A stretch of DNA of 38,150 bases from DAOTVS01 sp034436375 (GTDB lineage Bacteria > Chloroflexota > Anaerolineae > SpSt-313), in contig DAOTVS010000023.1 of NCBI GenBank assembly GCA_034436375.1, positions 1 through 38,150 on the forward strand, in the 5' to 3' direction. Below, piece by piece: positions 1 to 6,531 of this stretch. A model generated the notes under the pieces. It ran no database searches. It was not told where the DNA came from and worked only from the letters and a program-made list of their open reading frames with translations. Position numbers and translations under genes: made by a program. Within the stretch, counting starts at the first letter, position 1, and the number at the start of each line of letters is the position of its first letter.

Positions 1-1
1 T

Positions 2-1267
2 GCCAGCTTGCATGTAGCGGCATCCCAATCTCTGGCCAATACCCAAGACGAGAACGGATATCCTGCCTTCCAGACCACCGAAGGCTCGCAGAGCCTGGCT
101 CAGGCGCTGAGCCAGGCAGGGTTCGCCGTGCGCCTTGTGGACCCATCCGGTAAGGCCGGTGACGGTTTTGGCAGCGTGGCTTCCATGCCCACTTCAGTTC
201 CCCTGCGGCCTGGTTATGTCACCCTCAATGCGAGCGGAGGGCACTGGCGCGTATACTGCCTGCCCGTGCAGGGCGCCGATGGCCGTGTAGCGGGCTGGCT
301 GCAGGCCGCCCAATCGCTGGCGCCCATCGAGGCAACGCTGGCCAATCTGCGTGGGCAAGCGCTCCTCGCCGTACCGCTCGCTGTGCTGATCGCGGGGCTC
401 AGCGGCCTCTTCCTGGCCGACCGCGCACTGCGCCCCGTGGACCGCATCACGCGCACCGCGCAGGCCATCAGCGGCAGTGACCTCTCCCGCCGTATCAGCT
501 GGCAGGGGCCATCCGACGAAGTGGGACGGCTGGCGGCGACCTTCGACCGCATGCTGGACCGCTTGCAGGCAGCCTTTGCGCGCGAGCGGCGCTTCACGGC
601 CGATGCTTCGCACGAGCTGCGCACGCCATTGACCGCCCTCAAAGGGCACATCGGGGTTGTGCTGAGCCGGCAGCGCACGGTTGAGGAATACGAGGGCACG
701 CTGCACGATCTGGAGCGCGAAGTGGACCGCCTCATCCGCCTGTGCACGGACCTGCTCTTGTTGGCTCGCCTGGACCAAGGGCGTTTGCCCGGGCAAATGG
801 AGAGTGTGGACCTCGGCGATCTGCTGGGAGCGACCGTAGAGCAGGTGCGCTCACTGGCAGAGACCAGGGGTCTTGCCATGATCGAGGAAATCCAGGGGGG
901 TCTGCACATCCAGGGCAATGTGGACCATCTCATCCGCCTCTTCCTGAACCTGCTCGACAATGCGCTCAAGCATACGCCGCAGGGAGGGCAGGTGGGCCTC
1001 CGCGCATGGCGGCTGGGCGACCAGGCGTGCATCGAGGTCAGCGACAGCGGGCCAGGCATTGCGCCGGAGCACCTGCCCCACCTGTTCGAGCGATTCTACC
1101 GGGTAGATGCCGCTCGCTCGCAGGGTTCCGGCGGCGCGGGGCTTGGGCTGGCCATTGCCGCCGAGATCGCGCGCTGGCATGGCGGCACGATAGAGGTCGC
1201 GAGCCGGCCGGGCCAGGGCGCCACATTTACCGTCCGCCTGCCTATGCGGCCGCCGGCGCCGGCCTGA
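2..1267 (+). CDS. Sensor histidine kinase, 5'-truncated by window edge
   Basis: The reading frame is open to the window edge, so the N-terminus (first membrane helix and part of the sensor domain) is missing; a TTG at 8 is only the first possible start in view. Numbering from that TTG, a membrane helix lies at about residues 116-138 and is followed by a HAMP linker. The HisKA dimerisation box has the phospho-acceptor His at about 202 in DASHELRTPL. A HATPase_c domain follows, with N box (NLLDNALKH), G1 (DSGPGIAP) and G2 (GAGLGLAIA). This is a class I membrane kinase of the OmpR-partner type; its response regulator is probably upstream, outside the window. The PepSY gene 120 bp downstream has a promoter with OmpR-type repeats and is a likely target. 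The family call is firm; the signal sensed is unknown. Confidence 0.93.
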   Translation, partial: ASLHVAASQSLANTQDENGYPAFQTTEGSQSLAQALSQAGFAVRLVDPSGKAGDGFGSVASMPTSVPLRPGYVTLNASGGHWRVYCLPVQGADGRVAGWLQAAQSLAPIEATLANLRGQALLAVPLAVLIAGLSGLFLADRALRPVDRITRTAQAISGSDLSRRISWQGPSDEVGRLAATFDRMLDRLQAAFARERRFTADASHELRTPLTALKGHIGVVLSRQRTVEEYEGTLHDLEREVDRLIRLCTDLLLLARLDQGRLPGQMESVDLGDLLGATVEQVRSLAETRGLAMIEEIQGGLHIQGNVDHLIRLFLNLLDNALKHTPQGGQVGLRAWRLGDQACIEVSDSGPGIAPEHLPHLFERFYRVDAARSQGSGGAGLGLAIAAEIARWHGGTIEVASRPGQGATFTVRLPMRPPAPA

Positions 1268-1284
1268 GTGGTTGTTAAGAATAT

Positions 1285-1328
1285 TCTCATGATCGTCTCA
1301 TCGTTATCTTAGAGGCCTCCTATATACT
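1285..1328 (+). promoter_or_regulatory. Promoter with three 11-bp-phased repeats
   Basis: TCTCAT occurs at 1285 and again at 1296, and the related TCTTAG at 1307, so the three units are exactly 11 bp apart. A -10-like TATACT lies at 1323-1328, and no good -35 hexamer is present 17 bp upstream of it. Direct repeats at helical-turn spacing over a weak -35 are typical of OmpR/PhoB-family activator sites. The role in driving the PepSY gene is inferred. Confidence 0.55.
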
Positions 1329-1386
1329 GGATTCAGAACGGTACGATGAGCGCCGTTCAAATCCAAGGTCATTACGGAGGTTTGTG

Positions 1387-1980
1387 ATGAGATTGAGCAA
1401 GCGTGTTGCAGGTGTGATCGTGGGCGCCAGCCTGGTAGCAGGGACCATCGGGGGCGGCGTCGTGTTCGCCCAAGCGCCCCAGCCGGCTACGCCGCCGGCC
1501 GTGCAGCAGAGCACGACCAGCCAGCCGGCTACCCCGGCCGTGCAGAACACGTCAGGCCAGCAGGATCAGGCGCAGAACAAGGCGGATCAGCAGGATCAGG
1601 CGCAGGACCCATCCTACAAGGGCAGCATCACCATCAATGAGAACCAATCCACAGGTCAGAACGAGCAAGACGAGTCCGCTGCGCTCCAGTCGCTGGCCAA
1701 GATCTCAGCCGACCAGGCCAAGGCGGCTGCTCTGGCAGCCAACGCCGGCGCTACCGTCAAGAGCGTGACGCTGCAGGGTGAGAATGGTTCCCTCGTCTAT
1801 GGCGTCGAGCTCGCCAACGGCATGGACGTCAAGGTGGATGCCGGCAACGGCCAGGTCCTGCGTACCGAGCAGAACGACCAGGAATCGGGCGCCAATGAAA
1901 AGGGCGCCGGCCACGAGGCGGAATCCGGCCAGGCCGGCGGCACCGAAGCGCCCGAGGCCGCGGGGGCAACGGCCCAGTAG
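1387..1980 (+). CDS. Secreted PepSY-domain protein
   Basis: The predicted protein is 197 aa. The ATG at 1387 is chosen over the GTG three bases earlier because GGAGG at 1376-1380 is then spaced 6 bases from the start. A Sec signal peptide occupies about residues 1-30 (basic start, Gly/Val-rich core, ending FAQA). A Pro/Gln/Thr-rich low-complexity segment with repeated QPATP and QQDQAQ units follows. The PepSY domain is at about 95-160 (KISADQAKAAALAA, then VYGVELANGMDVKVDAGNGQVL). The acidic Gly/Ala/Glu tail resembles an extracytoplasmic linker. PepSY domains often inhibit proteases or sense the envelope. Its place next to a sensor kinase suggests it belongs to that regulon, which is inference. 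Confidence 0.85.
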   Translation: MRLSKRVAGVIVGASLVAGTIGGGVVFAQAPQPATPPAVQQSTTSQPATPAVQNTSGQQDQAQNKADQQDQAQDPSYKGSITINENQSTGQNEQDESAALQSLAKISADQAKAAALAANAGATVKSVTLQGENGSLVYGVELANGMDVKVDAGNGQVLRTEQNDQESGANEKGAGHEAESGQAGGTEAPEAAGATAQ

Positions 1981-2020
1981 GCAGCGGCTCGACAACTGAA
2001 TAGTGACCCGACCGCAGATA

Positions 2021-2056
2021 GAGCGCCGGGAGTTCCCTAGGGAACTCCCGGCGCTC
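2021..2056. terminator. Perfect 36-bp palindrome, bidirectional terminator
   Basis: GAGCGCCGGGAGTTCC, central CTAG and GGAACTCCCGGCGCTC form a perfect palindrome between the ends of the convergent PepSY gene and uppP. On the plus strand it is followed by CACTTTCT rather than a clean T run. A shared terminator is the simplest reading. Confidence 0.7.
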
Positions 2057-2062
2057 CACTTT

Positions 2063-2932
2063 CTAGCCGCGTAGGAGCACGACGGCGACGAGCAGCACGG
2101 CCAGGGCCCAACGGTAGCGCACAAAGACATTGGTCGAGTTGCTCTGCAGGTAGCGGAGCAAAAAGCCGATGCAGAGATAACCGGTCACCGCCGCTGCGAT
2201 GACCCCGGCCGGGAAGAGCACCATATCTGCCCGGGCGATGGCGCCGGTGTGCAGACCCTTGACGATCTCCAACAGGCTCTTGGCCCCGGCGCCGGCAATG
2301 ATCGGCGCGGACAGGTAGAACGAAAAGCGCGCCGCCGTGTCTCGTTCCATGCCCAACGCCAGCCCGGCGGTGATGGTGCTGCCGGAGCGCGAAACCCCCG
2401 GGAATACCGCCAGGGCCTGCGCCAGCCCAACCAGGAGGGCATCGCGGCGCCCGAGGTGCTTCAAGCCCCGGTCGTGCACGGCCAGACGATCCGCCTCGTA
2501 CAGCGCCAGGCCCAGCGCCGCGATGATCACGGCCATGGCGATCATGGCGACCGGCCGGATCGGCGCATTTGGCTGGTGGAACAGTCCCTCGATCTTGCTC
2601 TCCGACAGCCACCCGACCAGGGCGCCCGGAATGGTGCCTACCAGCACCAACCAGGCCAGGCGTCGGTCCGGGTCGCCGCCGATCTTGCGCTCGGCCACAC
2701 TGGCCAGCCAGGCCCGGATCAGGCGCACCCAGTCGGCTGCAAAGAAGGCCAGAACGGCCACCAGCGTGCCCAGGTGCAGCGCCACATCAAAGGGCAGGCT
2801 CGTCAACGATGGGTCCGTCCAGCCAAAAAGCCAGGGCACAATAATCAGGTGCGCCGAGCTGGAAACCGGGATGAACTCGGTAGCGCCCTGTACGATACCG
2901 AGCACAATCGCCTGCAGAATATGCACGAGCAT
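2063..2932 (-). CDS. uppP: Undecaprenyl-diphosphatase UppP (BacA family)
   Basis: This 289-aa integral membrane enzyme dephosphorylates undecaprenyl diphosphate to recycle the lipid carrier for peptidoglycan synthesis, and overexpression in this family gives bacitracin resistance. The start at 2932 has AGAGGA seven bases upstream on the minus strand; an in-frame ATG 45 bases earlier lacks that site. Family motifs are present: GATEFIPVSSSAHL near residues 15-28 and PGVSRSGST near 170. The remainder is hydrophobic helices, and the length is normal for the family. It is monocistronic and converges on the PepSY gene. The call is secure. Confidence 0.95.
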   Translation of the reverse strand: MLVHILQAIVLGIVQGATEFIPVSSSAHLIIVPWLFGWTDPSLTSLPFDVALHLGTLVAVLAFFAADWVRLIRAWLASVAERKIGGDPDRRLAWLVLVGTIPGALVGWLSESKIEGLFHQPNAPIRPVAMIAMAVIIAALGLALYEADRLAVHDRGLKHLGRRDALLVGLAQALAVFPGVSRSGSTITAGLALGMERDTAARFSFYLSAPIIAGAGAKSLLEIVKGLHTGAIARADMVLFPAGVIAAAVTGYLCIGFLLRYLQSNSTNVFVRYRWALAVLLVAVVLLRG

Positions 2933-3027
2933 AAGCGTATCCTCTCTTGCGAAACTTGATAGTAGTCGAGGGGACATTGTAGTCTCAGGTGGGGAAGAAG
3001 TAAAAGCAGGGCCCGGGGGGAGCGCCC

Positions 3028-3402
3028 TCAGGCCAGCCAGCGCTCCAGATGCTCCCGCACAAGAGCATCGTCATTCAGCTCGGGGTAGCAGCGATAGGTG
3101 CGGTCAATCTCTTCCGCCTGGTCAGGGGAGAGGGTCTCCGCCGGGTCCAGGCAGAGGGTGTTGGCCGGGCAGCCCCTGGCACCGGAGCACCGCGTGCGCG
3201 CCAGGGATAGAGCCGGCAAAGGCGTGGGCAGCATCAAAGAGCGCCGCATTGGCCTCTGTCACTTGGCGGCCAGGGTGAGCAGCGGCCCGGGGATGACGCC
3301 CTCGCGGCGGGCCTGCCGGCACTGCGCCAGGTGCTCCACGGCCTGCCGCGTCCAGCAGGCCCAGTGCCAGTATGGGGCAGAAGCAGCGCATATCACAAAA
3401 GG
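3028..3402 (-). pseudogene. Dihydrodipicolinate synthase-family remnant, frameshifted
   Basis: Read on the minus strand, three frames together give one continuous 3' end. They are EHLAQCRQARREGVIPGPLL to LTLAAK, then VTEANAALFDAAHAFAGSIP, then CLDPAETLSPDQAEEIDRTY to HLERWLA. From memory, this order resembles the C-terminal part of DapA/N-acetylneuraminate lyase-family aldolases. Frame changes are needed near 3260 (AAK runs straight into a stop) and near 3170. The N-terminal two thirds of a roughly 300-aa aldolase, including the catalytic Lys, is absent. It is therefore a decayed gene. The family assignment is moderately sure; the frameshifts are seen directly. Confidence 0.6.
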
Positions 3403-3419
3403 CTACAAGTGAACTGCGC

Positions 3420-3469
3420 CCGATCAAAGAGGGGGCGGAGCCCGTGGGCTCCGCCCCCTCTTTGATCGG
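3420..3469. terminator. Long GC-rich hairpin after hsp20
   Basis: The arms at 3420-3443 and 3446-3469 are perfectly complementary (24 bp) around a 2-base loop. The outer part is A/T-containing (GATCAAAGA/TCTTTGATC), which gives a T-rich end in both directions. It lies 14 bases after the hsp20 stop and probably terminates that transcript. Confidence 0.75.
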
Positions 3470-3483
3470 CTCTGCAACCGTGC

Positions 3484-3924
3484 TTACTTGGCCGTCTTGA
3501 CCTTGATCTGGCGCGGCTTGAGCTCCTCAGCCTTGGGGATGGTGAGGGTCAGCACGCCCTTATCGAAACTGGCCTCGGCCTTGTCGGCCTGGACCGGGAT
3601 ATTGATCTGCAGCTGGCGATAGAAGGGGCCAAAGCGGCGCTCCTGGAGCAAATAGTTCACGTTCTCCAGAGGGGGCTTGCATTCGCCCTTGATGGTCAGC
3701 GTATCCCCCTCGATCGTGATCTGCACGGCATTGGGATCTACGCCGGGAATGCTCGCCACAATCACCAGCTCCGAGTCGGTAGCATAGGCATCTACCGGCA
3801 ACGAGGCGGCGCGCTCCCCCGCCGGCAAGCGCCCGGGGCGCACAAAGCTATCCTCAAAGAGCCGATCCATCGCATCACGCAGGGTGATCATTTCATTCAG
3901 GGGATCCCACCGAGAGATACTCAT
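3484..3924 (-). CDS. Small heat-shock protein Hsp20 (alpha-crystallin)
   Basis: This 146-aa ATP-independent holdase binds unfolding proteins and passes them to DnaK/ClpB. The ATG at 3924 is preferred: AAGGAGG sits 7 bases upstream, while the ATG at 3930 almost touches that site. The order is a short N-terminal arm (SRWDPLNEMITLRDAMDRLF), a central alpha-crystallin domain with VDAYATDSELVIVASIPG and GDTLTIKGE, and a terminal FDKGVLTLTIPK. The C-terminal anchor is of the I-x-V type (IKV). It is a tandem paralogue of the gene at 4025-4468, with the same opening RDAMDRLFE block. No strong promoter of its own was found, so readthrough from the upstream copy is possible. Confidence 0.95.
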   Translation of the reverse strand: MSISRWDPLNEMITLRDAMDRLFEDSFVRPGRLPAGERAASLPVDAYATDSELVIVASIPGVDPNAVQITIEGDTLTIKGECKPPLENVNYLLQERRFGPFYRQLQINIPVQADKAEASFDKGVLTLTIPKAEELKPRQIKVKTAK

Positions 3925-3975
3925 CGCCATTCCTCCTTATGACAAGAAACAACGCAACAGATAAGCGACAGATCC

Positions 3976-4009
3976 AGACTTCCGAAGCCATCAAGGGCTT
4001 CGGAAGTCT
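3976..4009. terminator. Hairpin between the two hsp20 genes
   Basis: AGACTTCCGAAGCC at 3976-3989 and GGCTTCGGAAGTCT at 3996-4009 are perfect 14-bp arms around a 6-base loop. The hairpin lies 15 bases past the stop of the upstream hsp20. There is no T tract on the minus side, so it may be a partial terminator or an mRNA 3'-end stabiliser. Confidence 0.6.
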
Positions 4010-4024
4010 CCATTCCCACGACGG

Positions 4025-4468
4025 TTACTTGGCCTGGACCTTGATCTCTTTGGGCCGGGCAGCCTCAGTGACAGGCAGCGTCAGCGTCAGCACACCGTTT
4101 TCATAGGTGGCACTCGCCTTGCTAGTATCGACCGGGGTAGGCAGAGCCACCGTGCGGCTAAAAGCGCCGAAACGGCGTTCCCGGCGGACGACGTTTTCCT
4201 CCTTGATTTCCTGCTCCTGGCGCGTCTCGCCCTTGATCGTGAGCGTGTCGCCCACGACGGTCACGTCAATGTCTTCAGGCTTGACGCCGGGCATGGGGGC
4301 CTTAACCACCAGGTTGCCGTCCTGCTGATAGATGTCGACGGGCACTGAGCCGGCAGCCGGCATACCCAGCAGACGCCCAGGACGTACAAAGCTCTCTTCG
4401 AAGAGGCGATCCATGGCATCGCGCAGCGACATCAGCTCATTGAACGGTTCCCAACGTGTGATACTCAT
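4025..4468 (-). CDS. Small heat-shock protein Hsp20 (alpha-crystallin)
   Basis: This 147-aa holdase chaperone has AGGAGG six bases before the ATG at 4468. The N-terminal arm is SITRWEPFNELMSLRDAMDR. The alpha-crystallin domain spans about residues 40-130, with VDIYQQDGNLVVKAPMPG, GDTLTIKGE and the A-x-x-x-n-GVLTL block (YENGVLTLTLP). The tail carries IKV. It is the promoter-proximal member of the pair: a consensus promoter lies on the minus strand at 4554-4582. It is divergent from grpE and shares that intergenic region, which fits heat-shock co-regulation. Confidence 0.95.
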   Translation of the reverse strand: MSITRWEPFNELMSLRDAMDRLFEESFVRPGRLLGMPAAGSVPVDIYQQDGNLVVKAPMPGVKPEDIDVTVVGDTLTIKGETRQEQEIKEENVVRRERRFGAFSRTVALPTPVDTSKASATYENGVLTLTLPVTEAARPKEIKVQAK

Positions 4469-4553
4469 CGTCGACCTCCTACTAATAGAGTCAATAGAAT
4501 GGCTTCATCATCCACTGGCCAGGCTGCCAACCCTGGCCCCGTTTTGCACCTGT

Positions 4554-4582
4554 ATTATAGCAATGGCTAGTGCGCATGTCAA
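4554..4582 (-). promoter_or_regulatory. Consensus promoter of the hsp20 pair
   Basis: On the minus strand, TTGACA (4582-4577) and TATAAT (4559-4554) are separated by exactly 17 bp, a perfect housekeeping-sigma match. The leader to the hsp20 start is about 80 bases. No CIRCE palindrome is present, so control is presumably by a repressor acting nearby. Confidence 0.8.
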
Positions 4583-4594
4583 TAGTTTTTATGC

Positions 4595-4622
4595 ATTTTT
4601 AATCAGCTTATTTCTTAAAAAT
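4595..4622. promoter_or_regulatory. Inverted repeat between divergent heat-shock promoters
   Basis: ATTTTTAA (4595-4602) and TTAAAAAT (4615-4622) form an 8-bp perfect inverted repeat with 12 bases between. It sits midway between the -35 boxes of the divergent hsp20 and grpE promoters. It is AT-rich in a GC-rich genome, so it may be an operator, an UP element or simply flexible DNA. Confidence 0.4.
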
Positions 4623-4633
4623 CGCTCAACTAC

Positions 4634-4663
4634 CTTGACAGTATGACACTAAAGGTTTATACT
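4634..4663 (+). promoter_or_regulatory. grpE promoter overlapped by HAIR-like operator
   Basis: TTGACA (4635-4640), 17 bp and TATACT (4658-4663) form a near-consensus promoter. The same DNA reads CTTGACA, 7 bases, ACTAAAG (4634-4654). The known HspR target HAIR is CTTGAGT, 7 bases, ACTCAAG; 11 of 14 positions agree and the spacing is exact. An HspR gene lies 3.1 kb downstream. Repression of grpE by HspR is inferred. Confidence 0.65.
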
Positions 4664-4738
4664 GTGGGCGACAATGAATGGGGCCCAAGCCGTTGCGTGC
4701 GGCGTTCATTGCCCTATCACTACATGGCAGGTGGATCG

Positions 4739-5266
4739 ATGGAAGAACAACAGGGCTTCGGTCGGACGCCTGAGAATCTACCCGAAAAGGAACCGGAGAC
4801 CGTGGAAGAAGCATTGCGTCAGGAACTGGCTCAGGCCCAGCGTGAGGCGTCGGAGAACCGCGACCTTTATCTGCGGGCTCTGGCCGAGCGTGAGAATGCC
4901 CGCAAGCGCCTGGAGCGACTCTATGAGGACCGGCTGGCCGAAGCGAAACGTAACCTGTTGCGCAAGGTGATCGCCGTGGCCGACAATCTGGAGCGGGCGC
5001 TGGCCCACCCCGAAGCCGGCGCAGCCCTCGTCGAAGGCGTGCGGCTCACCCATCGCCAGCTGCAGGACCTGTTGCGCAGCGAAGGGGTGGAGCGGATCCA
5101 GACCGTCGGCAGGCCCTTCAACCCGGCCGAGGAGGAAGCGGTCGCTGTCGTCGAAGGCCCCGAGCCCCCCGGCACGGTTGTTGGGGAAGAGTTACCTGGC
5201 TACCGCCAGGGTGATTATCTCATCCGTCCCGCTCATGTGCGTGTGGTCGGTGGCGAGCCGGACTGA
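4739..5266 (+). CDS. grpE: Nucleotide exchange factor GrpE
   Basis: This 175-aa cochaperone releases ADP from DnaK. The frame is open back to 4643, but that start lies inside the promoter; the ATG at 4739 follows AGGTGG and would give MEEQQGFGRT. An ATG at 4724 is the alternative. A long charged coiled coil covers about residues 15-90 (EEALRQELAQAQREASENRD). The C-terminal beta domain has the family signature blocks GRPFNPAEEEAV and the ending GYRQGDYLIRPAHVRV. It is first in a chaperone gene series with dnaJ next. dnaK, usually adjacent, is not in the window. Confidence 0.93.
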   Translation: MEEQQGFGRTPENLPEKEPETVEEALRQELAQAQREASENRDLYLRALAERENARKRLERLYEDRLAEAKRNLLRKVIAVADNLERALAHPEAGAALVEGVRLTHRQLQDLLRSEGVERIQTVGRPFNPAEEEAVAVVEGPEPPGTVVGEELPGYRQGDYLIRPAHVRVVGGEPD

Positions 5267-5408
5267 CGTAAAACGTAATGCGTGATCCGTAAGGTCGCCA
5301 TGTCGAAGGTGGCCTTGCTTTCCAGCCATTTTGCTTGCAGGCGACGATCTGTCAGAACAGTGCAATCCGCGCCACGACGGCTTTACGCATTACGGATTAC
5401 GGTTTACG
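5267..5408. repeat. Inverted heptamer-array element, copy A
   Basis: The left arm is four 7-bp units from 5267: CGTAAAA, CGTAATG, CGTGATC, CGTAAGG. The right arm at 5381-5408 is the inverted set: CTTTACG, CATTACG, GATTACG, GTTTACG. The 86-bp centre begins TCGCCAT. It fills the grpE-dnaJ gap, starting right at the grpE stop. Copies with the same design are at 9325 and 36431. Confidence 0.8.
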
Positions 5409-5427
5409 CAGAGGACTCATAGGCATT

Positions 5428-6378
5428 ATGGAATATAAGGACTATTACAAGATCCTGGGCGTTGAGCGCAGCGCCTCCGAAAAGGATATCAAGCGAGCCT
5501 ACCGGCAGCTGGCCCGCAAGTATCATCCGGATGTGAATCCCGGTGACAAGAAAGCCGAAGAGCATTTTAAGGAGATCAATGAGGCCTATGAAGTGCTCTC
5601 CGACGCGGAAAAGCGCCGCAAGTATGACGAGCTCGGCGCCGACTATCAGCGCTGGCAGCATATGGGTGGCCGCCCCGGCGATTTCGATTGGAGCCAGTGG
5701 ATGTCGGGCGGCGGCCCGGGCGGTGGGCGCGTGCACGTCGAATACGGCGACCTGAGTGACCTCTTTGGCGGCGCCGGTGGGTTCTCCGATTTCTTCCAGA
5801 CCATTTTCGGTGGCGGCATGGGCGCCGCCGCGGGGCCGCGCACGCAGGCCTATGGGCGCGCTGCGCGCGGGCAGGATTACGAGCAGCCGGTGCAGGTGAC
5901 CCTGGAAGAGGCCTATAGCGGCACCACCCGCCGGGTGCGCATCGGCAACCGCACGCTGGAGGTTAAGATCCCGGCGGGGGTGCGCAGCGGCTCGCGGGTG
6001 CGCATGGCCGGTGAGGGCGGCCCGGGCCAGGGGGGCGCCAGGGGCGACCTCTACCTGGTAGTGGAGCTGTTGCCCCATCCAACTTTCAGGCTGGAAGGCG
6101 ATGACCTGTTCACCGAAGTTCCGGTGGACATCTATACAGCCATACTGGGCGGCGAGGTGGCCGTGCCGACGCCCAAAGGGCAGGTCATGCTCAAGATCCC
6201 TCCCGAGACACAGGGTGGGCGCACCTTCCGCCTGCGCGGACAGGGCATGCCGCACCTGGGCAAGCCGCAGATCCATGGCGACCTGCTGGTGCAGGTGCGC
6301 ATCCAGGTGCCGCAACAACTGAGTGAGAAAGAAAAGCAGCTCTTCCGGGAACTGGCATCCCTGCGTGGCCGTACATGA
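5428..6378 (+). CDS. DnaJ-family cochaperone, CbpA-like (no zinc finger)
   Basis: This 316-aa J-protein would stimulate DnaK ATPase and deliver substrates. The start at 5428 gives MEYKDYYKILGV, the classic J-domain opening; upstream in-frame sequence is repeat element. The J domain is residues 1-70 with HPD at 33-35. A Gly/Phe-rich linker runs to about 150 (LSDLFGGAGGFSDFFQTIFG). Two C-terminal beta domains follow (EQPVQVTLEEAYSGTTRRV, then HPTFRLEGDDLFTEVPVDIY). The CxxCxGxG repeats of true DnaJ are absent, so this is a type II/CbpA protein. Only a weak ribosome site is seen. Confidence 0.93.
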   Translation: MEYKDYYKILGVERSASEKDIKRAYRQLARKYHPDVNPGDKKAEEHFKEINEAYEVLSDAEKRRKYDELGADYQRWQHMGGRPGDFDWSQWMSGGGPGGGRVHVEYGDLSDLFGGAGGFSDFFQTIFGGGMGAAAGPRTQAYGRAARGQDYEQPVQVTLEEAYSGTTRRVRIGNRTLEVKIPAGVRSGSRVRMAGEGGPGQGGARGDLYLVVELLPHPTFRLEGDDLFTEVPVDIYTAILGGEVAVPTPKGQVMLKIPPETQGGRTFRLRGQGMPHLGKPQIHGDLLVQVRIQVPQQLSEKEKQLFRELASLRGRT

Positions 6379-6380
6379 GG

Positions 6381-6508
6381 ACTCGTAGGAACTGACGGAA
6401 CTAGAGGAACTGAAGGGAAGGTATGCGTCGCTGCCTGACGAAAGGAGACATCAATATGGGATATACCGTTGCCCATTGGCTCCGTCAGTTCCCTCAGTTC
6501 CACGAGCT
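6381..6508. repeat. Inverted nonamer-array element (copy D)
   Basis: From 6388 three 9-bp units stand in tandem: GGAACTGAC, GGAACTAGA, GGAACTGAA. The right arm at about 6482-6505 (CCGTCAGTTCCCTCAGTTCC) carries inverted units of the same family. The centre (about 65 bp) holds a strong SD and a 19-codon ORF. The design parallels the heptamer elements but the unit length and sequence differ. It fills the dnaJ-htrA gap. Confidence 0.7.
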
Positions 6509-6531
6509 CAAGTAGAAAGAGTGCGTCAGTC

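Noticed and set aside
2249..3278. Long plus-strand frames opposite uppP
   Set aside because: UppP on the minus strand has clear family motifs. The plus frames are Arg/Gln-rich translations without structure.
4643..4738. GrpE start at 4643
   Set aside because: That start lies between the -35 and -10 boxes of its own promoter, so it would not be transcribed.
4469..4738. CIRCE element (HrcA site)
   Set aside because: No TTAGCACTC-N9-GAGTGCTAA-like palindrome was found here; the HAIR-like match suits the hspR gene present.
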